From: Emticicia agri
GTDB lineage: Bacteria > Bacteroidota > Bacteroidia > Cytophagales > Spirosomataceae
Reading direction: 5' to 3'
NCBI RefSeq assembly: GCF_004168285.1
Contig: NZ_SEWF01000007.1
Coordinates: 124,001-188,000 of the forward strand
DNA: 64,000 nucleotides
Shown here: positions 35,227-44,052 of the stretch, in pieces
How positions within the stretch are numbered: the first letter of the stretch is position 1
Layout: each line of letters begins with the position of its first letter
Position numbers and translations under genes: made by a program
Notes under the pieces: model-generated
Told to the model about the DNA's origin: nothing
The model's input: the letters and a program-made list of their open reading frames with translations, nothing else
The model's database searches: none

Positions 35227-38214
35227 TTATTCACTTATCAAAAAACCTAATGAAGCATCTGAAAGAGGCTCTGATACACTGCGGGGATCAGGTTTTAATT
35301 CAACTTTCCGCATAGATTCAATATCTATCGAATAGAATCCGAAATCTTCAACTACTTTGCCTTTCAGGTAGTAGATACCTGAACCACGAAGCGGATATTT
35401 TTCCAGAGAATAAGGAAAATGAACCGTATCAAAAAACTTACCCGACAAATCGTAGAAATACCCAAAGCCCATCAGGTTTCCATTCTTTGCTCTGATAGAC
35501 TTCCATGTTACCAGATAGCCGTACAAGCTTATGTTTTTACCAAACAGTTCATGCAGGTTATCTGAAGTAAGGGTACTTTCCAGCGGTTCTGCACATAAAT
35601 CGAACGGAGAGCCGATTGTGAAATCCAGAAATTCTATTTCATCATACATGTCTTCCAGAGGGTCAAACGATAGAGTTGGTAAGTTTGTCTCAGGTTCAAG
35701 GTATTCAAATAAGGCTTCTTTATAGACTGATGGCTTAAAATTGTTATGAAGCAGCAAATGTGCCTCCCATAATAATTCTTTTTTCGATACCCCAAAGTTT
35801 CTGAAAGCCCCAAGTCTTACCAAAACAATGAGTTGTTCAAGTCCTATGGCAACACGATGAGCAAAATCAGAAAAAGACAAAAAACGACCATTTACCTGTC
35901 TTTCTTTCAGAATCCTTTCTAAGATTTTCATTTCAAGGCTTTTGACATGTACCCATCCAAGCCAGATGGTTTTCCCTTTAATAGTGGTCAGAAACTCACT
36001 TTCATTAATATCCGGCACTTCTATCGTTCCTCCGCTACGTTTGGCTTCATGTATATAAAATTCAGTCCGGTAAAACCCTCCGAAATTATTGATAACAGCC
36101 GTAATAAATTCTAAAGGATAATAGGTTTTCAGAAAAAGACTCTGATAACTTTCAACGGCATAGGAAGCTGAATGAGCCTTAGAAAAACTATAACCTGCAA
36201 AACTTTCAACCTGCCGCCACACTTCTTTTGCCAGTTCATCACTATATCCCTTTTCTTTACAATTAATAAACCATTTATCTACTATTTTCTCAAACTCTAT
36301 TCTGGCTCTATATTTACCCGACATGGCACGTCTAAGCATATCGGCCTCCCCCAGGGTCATACCTGCAAACCCATGAGCTACTTTTATTACATCTTCCTGA
36401 TAAATCATTACACCATAAGTATCTTCTAATAATTCTTTCATTTTTGGGTGCAGATAATCGATGTTGTGTGGATTATGATGCCTTTCTATATAGGCTTTCA
36501 TCATACCACTACTGGCTACGCCGGGCCGTATAATAGAACTTGCAGCTACCAGTGTCAGGTAGTTATCACATCTGAGTTTCCACATCAGTTGCCGCATAGC
36601 CGGCGATTCTACATAGAAACAGCCCATCGTTTCATTACTTTGTAGTTTTTTCCTGATGTTTTCATCTTCCTTAAACTTCTGTACCTGATGAATATCAATA
36701 GTAATCCCGTGGTTTTCACGCACTATATCAACTGCCATTTTGATATGCCCCAACCCTCGCTGAGACAATACATCAAATTTTGCGAAACCTATCTCTTCAG
36801 CTACATACATATCCCACTGACATATCGGGAAACCCTTAGGCATAGGTTGCAAGGCCGTATAATTGAATAAAGGTTCTTCTGAAACAAGAATCCCTCCTGC
36901 ATGGATAGATAAATTATGCGGAATATCATCCATCAAAGGAGCATATTTCAGAATATACCTCATGTATTCGTTCGTGTGTGCTTTTTCAGGGTATTTCAGA
37001 TAAGTATCTATTTCTGTTTTTGGTAAACCAAATACTTTAGCTAACTCTCGTATAGCCGAATTGCGCTGAAAAGTATTATAGGTGGCAAGCAGACACACGT
37101 GTTCTTTACCATATCTTTTAAAAATATACTCTATAATTTCGTTGCGTTCATCCCAGCTGAAATCGATATCAAAGTCAGGAGGTGAAGTTCTTTCCGGATT
37201 GATGAATCTTTCAAAATATAAATTGAGTTCAATAGGGTCAACATCTGTAATGCCTATACAATAAGCCACTATCGAATTAGCCCCTGAACCCCTGCCTACA
37301 TGAAAATAACCTCTGTTTTTTGCGTAATTGATAACATCCCAGGTCATCAGGAAATAAGCCTCAAAATTCATTTTATCTATAATTTTCAGCTCACTTTCTA
37401 TACGTTCAAAAACTTTCTCATGGTTCTTATTATATCTTATCGCTGCACCATCAAATGTAAGTTTGCGAAGAAACTCGGTGTCCCCTTTCTTGCTATTAGT
37501 ATATACTTTTTTGTTTTTATTAGTAGATACATCAAGCTCAAAGTTACACGCATTCATAATCAATGTGGTATTCCTTAAAAAAAGCTGACAATTACTAAAT
37601 TTTTCGAGAAGTGTAGCAATATCGACAAACGTCTCTTCAGGACAGGCTTCCTCGCTTTTAGGCAATTTACTCAATAGTACATTTTTATCGATAGCTCTTA
37701 GCAAACGATGCAGATTAAATGTAATCTTATCATGAAAAGTTACTGAGTGTATAGCCAGAATCTTATGAACAGCGGCTTGTTTTTGATATTTAAACAATCT
37801 GCTTATTTCCCAGAATCGTACGCCTATATATTCATTTTCATCAAGAGTTGGATTCGACTCAAGGTAAGTAACAGGATAAATAGTAAAAGTATTTGTAAAA
37901 GGTGGTGCTTTTTGCGGGAATGGCTTACCTGAAGCCAAATACGCAGATAAAAACTGATTAATTTCATAAAGCCCTTTCTGATTTTTCGCCAGAGTAATGT
38001 ATTTCATTTCATAGCTGTTTCTGAATTCAACCCCCACAATGGGTTTTATATCAGCTTTTTTACACTCTTTGATAAAGTCAAAAATACCCGACACATTATT
38101 AATATCGGTCAATGCGAAGCTATTACAGCCTGCAGTTTTAGCCTTGATAATCAAGTCTTTAATGCTAAGTGTTCCGTAATTGAAACTAAAGTAACTGTGG
38201 CAGTTTAAGTACAT
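35227..38214 (-). CDS. DNA polymerase III alpha subunit, short DnaE2-like form
   Basis: This 995-residue C-family polymerase is shorter than the replicative DnaE (about 1150-1200 residues). The PHP domain comes first (NCHSYFSFNYGTLSIKDL). The catalytic Asp pair is in PDFDIDFSWDER, with Asp347, Asp349 and Asp351 visible, followed by SHSASYAVESYQ-type segments in the polymerase region. It lies 26 nt downstream of dinB in the same direction, so they are probably co-transcribed, and a LexA-like regulator is divergent. This resembles SOS error-prone polymerase cassettes. A replicative role is less likely but not excluded from this window. Confidence 0.88.
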   Translation of the reverse strand: MYLNCHSYFSFNYGTLSIKDLIIKAKTAGCNSFALTDINNVSGIFDFIKECKKADIKPIVGVEFRNSYEMKYITLAKNQKGLYEINQFLSAYLASGKPFPQKAPPFTNTFTIYPVTYLESNPTLDENEYIGVRFWEISRLFKYQKQAAVHKILAIHSVTFHDKITFNLHRLLRAIDKNVLLSKLPKSEEACPEETFVDIATLLEKFSNCQLFLRNTTLIMNACNFELDVSTNKNKKVYTNSKKGDTEFLRKLTFDGAAIRYNKNHEKVFERIESELKIIDKMNFEAYFLMTWDVINYAKNRGYFHVGRGSGANSIVAYCIGITDVDPIELNLYFERFINPERTSPPDFDIDFSWDERNEIIEYIFKRYGKEHVCLLATYNTFQRNSAIRELAKVFGLPKTEIDTYLKYPEKAHTNEYMRYILKYAPLMDDIPHNLSIHAGGILVSEEPLFNYTALQPMPKGFPICQWDMYVAEEIGFAKFDVLSQRGLGHIKMAVDIVRENHGITIDIHQVQKFKEDENIRKKLQSNETMGCFYVESPAMRQLMWKLRCDNYLTLVAASSIIRPGVASSGMMKAYIERHHNPHNIDYLHPKMKELLEDTYGVMIYQEDVIKVAHGFAGMTLGEADMLRRAMSGKYRARIEFEKIVDKWFINCKEKGYSDELAKEVWRQVESFAGYSFSKAHSASYAVESYQSLFLKTYYPLEFITAVINNFGGFYRTEFYIHEAKRSGGTIEVPDINESEFLTTIKGKTIWLGWVHVKSLEMKILERILKERQVNGRFLSFSDFAHRVAIGLEQLIVLVRLGAFRNFGVSKKELLWEAHLLLHNNFKPSVYKEALFEYLEPETNLPTLSFDPLEDMYDEIEFLDFTIGSPFDLCAEPLESTLTSDNLHELFGKNISLYGYLVTWKSIRAKNGNLMGFGYFYDLSGKFFDTVHFPYSLEKYPLRGSGIYYLKGKVVEDFGFYSIDIESMRKVELKPDPRSVSEPLSDASLGFLISE

Positions 38215-38240
38215 AAGAATATAAGTTGAATATTTGCGAT

Positions 38241-39431
38241 TTACTTAGTTGTTGGCAGGGTTTTCGATTTAATTACAGGAGGCTTGTTTGTTTGCATGCC
38301 ATAAGCTCTTCCTATTATTTTTTCGCCATGTTTGTGCTTTACTTTATCCATAGCCTGATGCAAAGCTGCCAGTTTAGATGAGTTATCGAACAGATTTATC
38401 TGAGAATACCCCTGTACCAATTTGCTCAAACGAACACCTATCAGTCTGATTAGCAACCGTTTATCGTACAGATTATCAAACAAATCCATCACCTTTTCAA
38501 TAATTACCTGGTCGTCAGAAGTATAAAAGACATGCGTCTGGCGGGTATAGGTATCAAAATTGGAGTAGCGGATTTTTACTGTAATAGTGCCTGTGCATTT
38601 TATTTGTTGCCGCAAGTCAAAAGTCAGGCTTTCTACCATAAAGACTAAGATTGATTTGAGCCTGACTACATCTGTCGTATCTTTATCAAAGGTCATTTCT
38701 TTTGAAAACGACTTCTGGTCATGATATGGCACAATAGGCGTATCATCAATCCCATTAGCCCGCTCCCAGAATAGCTTACCATGCTTGCCAAACACAGCCT
38801 CTAATAGTTTTATAGGCATAGCCGCCAGGGTACCAATATGCTGTATGCCCATGGTACGCAAGGTTTTAGCAGTGGTATTGCCAACCATTGGCAGTTTATT
38901 AATAGCTAACGGCTTTAAAAACAGCTTTTCATACCCTGTCAATACCTGCAATTTGCCGTTGGGTTTTGCTTCATTGGTAGCTACTTTGCTGACTGTCTTA
39001 CTGGTGCTTAGTCCAAAGGTGGTATTAAGGTGTGTTTCCTTCGAAATTCTTGCTTTGATTTCTTTGGCCCATTTATAACAACCAAAGAATTTCTCCATAC
39101 CCGAGAAATCACAATAAAACTCATCAATACTGGCTTTTTCTACCACAGGTACCATCTCGCTTATGATTTCAGTAACTGCATTAGAAGCCCTCACATAAGA
39201 TTCATAGTCCCCCTTTACAAAAATGGCATCCGGGCACAGACGTTTAGCCATTTGTGACGACATAGCAGAGTGCACACCAAACCTGCGGGCTTCATAGCTG
39301 GCAGAGGCTACCACGCCTCTCTCGCTCGAACCACCCACCACAACAGGTTTACCGATAAGTGTCGGATTTTTCAGCCTTTCAACAGAAACAAAAAAAGAAT
39401 CGAGGTCATAGTGAACTATGGCTTTTTCCAT
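38241..39431 (-). CDS. dinB: DNA polymerase IV, Y-family translesion polymerase
   Basis: This 396-residue Y-family polymerase has catalytic Asp9 (HYDLDSFF) and Asp103-Glu104 (SIDEFYCDFSG). The little-finger region lies at about 240-350. QINLF at 344-348 fits a beta-clamp-binding motif. ImuB-like proteins lack the acidic triad; here it is intact, so the enzyme should be active. It is the first gene of a probable two-gene unit with the dnaE2-like gene, transcribed away from the XRE-S24 regulator, which is a likely controller. Confidence 0.94.
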   Translation of the reverse strand: MEKAIVHYDLDSFFVSVERLKNPTLIGKPVVVGGSSERGVVASASYEARRFGVHSAMSSQMAKRLCPDAIFVKGDYESYVRASNAVTEIISEMVPVVEKASIDEFYCDFSGMEKFFGCYKWAKEIKARISKETHLNTTFGLSTSKTVSKVATNEAKPNGKLQVLTGYEKLFLKPLAINKLPMVGNTTAKTLRTMGIQHIGTLAAMPIKLLEAVFGKHGKLFWERANGIDDTPIVPYHDQKSFSKEMTFDKDTTDVVRLKSILVFMVESLTFDLRQQIKCTGTITVKIRYSNFDTYTRQTHVFYTSDDQVIIEKVMDLFDNLYDKRLLIRLIGVRLSKLVQGYSQINLFDNSSKLAALHQAMDKVKHKHGEKIIGRAYGMQTNKPPVIKSKTLPTTK

Positions 39432-39474
39432 GAGTATAAAGATGTGGATAAATAATTTTTGGGATTCTGCAATA

Positions 39475-39519
39475 AATGTATGTACATTTTGTGTAGTATT
39501 GTCTCAACAAATTGTGTAG
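39475..39519. promoter_or_regulatory. Divergent control region between dinB and the XRE-S24 gene
   Basis: The region holds a palindrome AATGTA-TG-TACATT at 39475-39488, a near-consensus plus-strand -7 box TAGTATTG at 39494-39501, a direct repeat TTGTGTAG at 39489-39496 and 39512-39519, and a symmetric ACAAATTGT at 39507-39515. These are good candidates for repressor binding controlling both divergent units. The sites differ from the CCGAA palindromes of the other S24 copy. Confidence 0.5.
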
Positions 39520-39522
39520 CCA

Positions 39523-40323
39523 ATGGAAAGTCAATTAGTGAACCAGCTAAAAATAGCCCGGAATATCAAATTGTTAAGGCTTGGCAGAGGGCTTACCCAG
39601 GAGCAACTGGCAGATGCACTTGCTATCCCGAGCACCCGGTATGCCAATTATGAACAAGGTACAAGAGCAATTCCCATCGATACGTTATCGGCTGTATCGT
39701 CTTATTTTCATATTGCTTTAGATGCCCTTGTGAAATCAGACCTAAGCAAGGTTGATTTGAAAGGCTTAATGAAAGTAGGAGAAAACCGTTTGTTATTCCC
39801 GATTCTGATTAAAGACGACGGCAAAATTGAAAGCATTGAGGTGGTTCCCATCAAAGCTTCGGCCGGATATTTAAGCGGTTATGCTGACCCTGAATTTATA
39901 GAGACGCTCCCGAAGGCGTCTTTGCCTTTTATTGGCATTGGTACCCACAGAGGTTTTCCACTTACCGGCGACTCCATGCTTCCAATTCCTGATGGTGCTA
40001 TTATTATAGGAAAATTTGTAGAAGAGCTGGCTGATATAAAAAGCGGCAGAACTTATATTGTGGTTTCCACCACAGGCATTGCCTATAAGAGGGTATATAT
40101 CAAGCCACAGGAAAACGAATTACTCTTAGTATCTGATAACAAAATATATAGTGCCTATACCATGCCTTTTGAAAACATACTTGAACTATGGGAATTCAGA
40201 TGCTTTATTAGCACCAAAGAGTATTCAGCTGATGAATATTCTTTAGAAAATCTTTTTCAGCAAGTACACGGTCTCTCAAAAGGTCTTGAAGAAATTAAAC
40301 AGAAGATTGTTGGACAGGCTTAG
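39523..40323 (+). CDS. XRE-family repressor with S24 (LexA/CI-like) peptidase domain, copy 2
   Basis: This 266-residue regulator has an XRE helix-turn-helix at about 10-64 (LTQEQLADALAIPSTRYANYEQG) and an S24 autopeptidase. The cleavage site fits Ala114-Gly115 (KASAGYLSGY), with Ser151 in GDSM and Lys189 in AYKR. It is divergent from dinB and the dnaE2-like gene, 91 bp away, which strongly suggests it is the damage-responsive repressor of that cassette. It is clearly paralogous to the protein at 27524-28309, sharing the same spacing and several identical stretches. Its C-terminus has an extra Lys/Glu-rich helix. Confidence 0.9.
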   Translation: MESQLVNQLKIARNIKLLRLGRGLTQEQLADALAIPSTRYANYEQGTRAIPIDTLSAVSSYFHIALDALVKSDLSKVDLKGLMKVGENRLLFPILIKDDGKIESIEVVPIKASAGYLSGYADPEFIETLPKASLPFIGIGTHRGFPLTGDSMLPIPDGAIIIGKFVEELADIKSGRTYIVVSTTGIAYKRVYIKPQENELLLVSDNKIYSAYTMPFENILELWEFRCFISTKEYSADEYSLENLFQQVHGLSKGLEEIKQKIVGQA

Positions 40324-40352
40324 CAGTTGACTTATCTCTACTTTTACAAAAC

Positions 40353-40396
40353 AAAAAAAGAGTACCCACAGCCCAAGCCATAAGTACTCTTTTATT
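40353..40396. terminator. Bidirectional terminator between the S24 regulator and the ThuA fusion gene
   Basis: A 10-bp stem (AAAAGAGTAC at 40356-40365 / GTACTCTTTT at 40384-40393) with an 18-base loop and flanking A/T runs lies between convergent genes. Confidence 0.7.
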
Positions 40397-40412
40397 ATTT
40401 ATCAAAGCTTGA

Positions 40413-43400
40413 TTAATCCACAAACTCAATGGTATTTACTCCAAACAATGGTTTACCTTCTGCTTTCGGATTTTTGAATACAAAATAGATATTTTGTACA
40501 CCTGCTACATCAACCTTGATTTTTAGCGGATTCATATTTGCTTCCTGCACATCAGCAGTACCGATTACAGTTCCGGTTGGTGAGCCTAATCTTACTTCCA
40601 TAGTACCTCCTACTGTCGTACCTTGTTGCGAAAATGCACCAATGATAATGGTTTTAATACCTGTCAGGTCAATATCTTTGAAAGCTATGTAGCTATCGTT
40701 TTCAGAGGCTATAGCTAACTCACCTCCTAATTGTTCAACATTAAATTTCGCTACGCCTTTCGATTCGTCATAAGTAACGGCTTTAATCTTAGGGCTACGC
40801 AAAGCTAAAGACTGAGAAGTACTCAACGGGCCGATTACTTTTCCGCCTTTGTCGGTGTAAGTAGCCTGAATGATATAAGCACCTTCTTTTTTACCTTTAT
40901 GTGCCGCAGCTTCATAAGCACCTGTAACCGGTTGTGAAGCCTTACGGGTATCGTTTAAAGAAAGTATATAATCAACCATGTCTCTTGCCTCTGACATTGG
41001 TATTTGTGGGTGAGCAGCCATGGCTTGTTCGCCCCATACACCACCGCCACCTTTGATAACTTTTTCAGCTAACTGGTTGATAGCCGTTTGACCACGACGG
41101 TATTTCTTCGCTATATCCATATAAGCAGGCCCGATAGATTTTTTATCAACAGCATGGCAAGCTTTACAATCGCTTAAATCAATCAGACGTTTTCCTGCAG
41201 CAAAGTTCATATTTTCTTTATGCCCTTGTTCCAGCATGGTTTTGTCATATCCTTCCAGATAGTTAATGTTTACCACTACATCTTCCGGGTCAATGCCTTT
41301 AGATAAAGTACCATCTTCTTTATCGGTTACTTTTACATCATAATTGATTTTGTCCTTATCAAAGAAGAAAGTTTTATTACCTTGTACCGAGATATTTACG
41401 GTAGGCACAGCATTACCCACTTTAACAATAGTACTCTGCGACGATTTATTTCCGGCAGCATCTGTTACTGTCAATACCACATTATATTCACCCGGTTTGG
41501 TAAAGGTAAATTTCGGATTAGCCTGTGTACTTACAGGTAAGCCCTTACCGAAATTCCATGAATATTTCATGGCATCTTTGTCGTAATCTAAAGTTCCGGC
41601 TGATGAAAAAGCTACTGTCAAAGGTGCAGCACCTGCTTTTTTATCGGCCGCCATCATAACAAAAGGTTTTCTGTTACCCGGATTGTATTCAATTACTGAC
41701 AATGTGGCATCTTCGTTCTGCGCAAACCAGTTCATGCCATAATCTAATACAAACAAACGACCATCTTTAGAGAAAGCCATGTCCATTGGGTGAGCAAACT
41801 TGGCACTTGGCATAAAACGCTCCATACCCTGATAGTTGCCTTCTTTATCCATACTTACCAGATAAATCCAGTCACGCATCCATTCATAGGCAAAGAATTT
41901 ACCATCAAAATAGCTTGGGAAACGCTTCGGATTATTGGTATAATCTTCTGAATAATACACAGGGCCTGCCATTGGGTTCGCTCCCCCCTTACCAAATTCA
42001 GGATAAAGTTTCGATACGCCATATCCATAATAGAGCCACGCTTTGGTAGCAGGCATCAATTCTCTTAAACCTGTATTATTCGGTGAGTCATTGATCGGTT
42101 TGGCTGCATCATATTTTTCACCTGATTCTTTTTTAGCAAAATCATAGTGATTATAAGCAAAGTTATCTCCGGTAAAGATAGGCCAGCCAAAGAAGCCCGG
42201 TTTACGAGCCTGGTTAAACTCTACAAGACCATCAGGACCACGTTTAGGGTCAGCTTTTCCGGCATCAGGGCCTACATCACCCCAATATAAATAGCCGTTG
42301 CGTTTATCAACCGAAATTCTGTATGGATTACGCATACCCATCGCATAAATTTCCGGACGGGTTTTGTCTGTTCCGGCAGGGTACAAGTTGCCTTCAGGAA
42401 TTGTATAAGTACCATTGTCCTGTGGTTTAATTCTCAATACTTTCCCACGTAAATCATTAGTATTACCCGATGAACGAAGCGCATCCCAACCTTCACGACC
42501 CGGGGCGAAATCAATTGGCGCATAGCCCTCAGAAGCAAACGGGTTAGTATCATCGCCTGTTGAAAGGAAAAGATTTCCTTTACCGTCCCAGTCAATTGAC
42601 CCACCTGTGTGGCAACACTCATCACGTTTGACAAACACACGTAACAATACTTTTTCTGACGACATCACAATTGTATCTTTCTTATCGTCATATTCAAATC
42701 TGGCCAAAAAGTTATCTTTGGTTACTTCACGGGTTTCGTCAGGTGTATAGTATAGATAAATCCAGTGATTTTTCTCATAGTTAGGGTCAGCACCAATACC
42801 CATCAAGCCATATTCAAACTTGGTATACACAGGCATTTGCCCGGCCAATTTCACTTTCTTGGTAGCCGGATTCCAGACCTTTAAAGCGCCTTTACGCTCA
42901 ACAAAAAGCACTTTACCGTTTGGTAAAACGGCTAATTCCGTGGGTTCATTCAGGTTGCTTGCCAATGTAGTGCGCTCAAAACGATTTTCTTCCGGTGAGC
43001 GTACAGAACGGGCTTTCGAATAGTCTAATTTGGTAGCCATAGCCCATTTTAATCCTTGCCAGAAATGTTCTGTTATTAATGGTTCGCTGAAAGTTTCAGG
43101 TGTATGACCGTAGTTTGAATAAAACGCCTTACCACCATCAAACTCATGGTACCATGCCATCGGGTGAAAATCGCCCATTTTACCCATCTCGTAACTGCTT
43201 TCATCTACTCTTACAATAAATTTCAGAATGTCTTTTTTCAATGATTTGAAATCATAAAACTCATCGGTTTTTTCGAAAGTATCAGGAAAATGTGCCGAAG
43301 CAGGGAAGGTTTTATCAAGGGTAATCATTTTACCTTTTTGCACATTTGATACTCTACCGCCCGGGTGACTGGCAAAATATCCACCCATCAAATCATTATA

Positions 43401-43766
43401 CCAGGGCCAGTTATATTCGGTATCAGAAGCAGCGTGGATACCCACATAGCCACCACCTGCCTGAATATATCGCTCAAAATCAGCTTGTTGTGCCGGATTC
43501 AATACATCTCCGGTAGTGCTTAAAAAAACCACAGCCGCATAGTTTTTCAGATTGGCTTCATTAAACTTTGAGGCATCGGTAGTAGTATCAACACCTATGG
43601 CTTGTTTTCTACCTAATTCGATAAAAAACTGATTGCCCTCTTTAATAGAGTTGTGGTGAAAACCTTTGGTTAAAGAAAAAACTAATATTCTTCTTTGCTG
43701 TGCAAACGAACTCGCACCCACAAACAAGAGTAGCATTAAAAGGATAGGATTAAACTGTTTTTTCAT
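40413..43766 (-). CDS. ThuA/PQQ-type sugar dehydrogenase/PKD/cytochrome c fusion, exported
   Basis: This 1117-residue protein has a signal peptide (MKKQFNPILLMLLLFVGASS). Domains in order: ThuA-like (about 25-245), a six-bladed soluble glucose/sorbosone dehydrogenase-type propeller (265-690), PKD (705-790), cytochrome c with heme motif CKACH at 867-871, and a C-terminal carbohydrate-binding-like beta domain (985-1117). The design suggests oxidation of a sugar with electrons passed to the attached heme, with PKD/CBM parts binding a glycan; this is an inference. It is next to a GH95 fucosidase on the same strand, but separated by 285 bp with hairpins. Confidence 0.87.
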   Translation of the reverse strand: MKKQFNPILLMLLLFVGASSFAQQRRILVFSLTKGFHHNSIKEGNQFFIELGRKQAIGVDTTTDASKFNEANLKNYAAVVFLSTTGDVLNPAQQADFERYIQAGGGYVGIHAASDTEYNWPWYNDLMGGYFASHPGGRVSNVQKGKMITLDKTFPASAHFPDTFEKTDEFYDFKSLKKDILKFIVRVDESSYEMGKMGDFHPMAWYHEFDGGKAFYSNYGHTPETFSEPLITEHFWQGLKWAMATKLDYSKARSVRSPEENRFERTTLASNLNEPTELAVLPNGKVLFVERKGALKVWNPATKKVKLAGQMPVYTKFEYGLMGIGADPNYEKNHWIYLYYTPDETREVTKDNFLARFEYDDKKDTIVMSSEKVLLRVFVKRDECCHTGGSIDWDGKGNLFLSTGDDTNPFASEGYAPIDFAPGREGWDALRSSGNTNDLRGKVLRIKPQDNGTYTIPEGNLYPAGTDKTRPEIYAMGMRNPYRISVDKRNGYLYWGDVGPDAGKADPKRGPDGLVEFNQARKPGFFGWPIFTGDNFAYNHYDFAKKESGEKYDAAKPINDSPNNTGLRELMPATKAWLYYGYGVSKLYPEFGKGGANPMAGPVYYSEDYTNNPKRFPSYFDGKFFAYEWMRDWIYLVSMDKEGNYQGMERFMPSAKFAHPMDMAFSKDGRLFVLDYGMNWFAQNEDATLSVIEYNPGNRKPFVMMAADKKAGAAPLTVAFSSAGTLDYDKDAMKYSWNFGKGLPVSTQANPKFTFTKPGEYNVVLTVTDAAGNKSSQSTIVKVGNAVPTVNISVQGNKTFFFDKDKINYDVKVTDKEDGTLSKGIDPEDVVVNINYLEGYDKTMLEQGHKENMNFAAGKRLIDLSDCKACHAVDKKSIGPAYMDIAKKYRRGQTAINQLAEKVIKGGGGVWGEQAMAAHPQIPMSEARDMVDYILSLNDTRKASQPVTGAYEAAAHKGKKEGAYIIQATYTDKGGKVIGPLSTSQSLALRSPKIKAVTYDESKGVAKFNVEQLGGELAIASENDSYIAFKDIDLTGIKTIIIGAFSQQGTTVGGTMEVRLGSPTGTVIGTADVQEANMNPLKIKVDVAGVQNIYFVFKNPKAEGKPLFGVNTIEFVD

Positions 43767-43794
43767 TAGAATAACTAATATTTTTTATGAGAAA

Positions 43795-43802
43795 CAAAGG
43801 TA
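43795..43802 (-). promoter_or_regulatory. Putative -7 promoter box for the ThuA fusion gene
   Basis: On the minus strand the sequence reads TACCTTTG, 28 nt before the start codon. Confidence 0.55.
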
Positions 43803-43871
43803 ATTAAAAACCAAAGAATAAGTGTCGTTCAGACATTAAAAAGTATTTTATTGAGAATATATAGGAGGATT

Positions 43872-43932
43872 TGCCGAATAATTAAATTGTGGTGCGAACT
43901 GGAAGTTCGCACCACAATTTAATTATTCGGCA
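43872..43932. repeat. Perfect 61-nt hairpin, REP-like
   Basis: Two perfectly complementary 29-bp arms (43872-43900 and 43904-43932) enclose a three-base loop GGA. The inner part is GGTGCGAACT/AGTTCGCACC. The stem is far longer than a normal terminator. It lies between two minus-strand genes and resembles dispersed intergenic repeats of Bacteroidota. A related, partly decayed copy lies about 85 bp further on. Confidence 0.8.
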
Positions 43933-44016
43933 TTTATTCGTTCAGTAGAAACAGCTATAAAATTGTTGCTAATATCATATAATACTTCTAAATAACCTTA
44001 TGCTTTCAATGTCTAC

Positions 44017-44052
44017 TGCGAACTTCAAGTTCGCACCATAACTTAATTATTC
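44017..44052. repeat. Degenerate second copy of the REP-like hairpin
   Basis: TGCGAACTT (44017-44025) and AAGTTCGCA (44027-44035) form a tight 9-bp hairpin, followed by CCATAACTTAATTATTC. That tail matches the right arm of the upstream 61-nt hairpin with two changes, but the matching left outer arm is missing. It overlaps the end of the GH95 gene and could also serve as its terminator. Confidence 0.6.
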
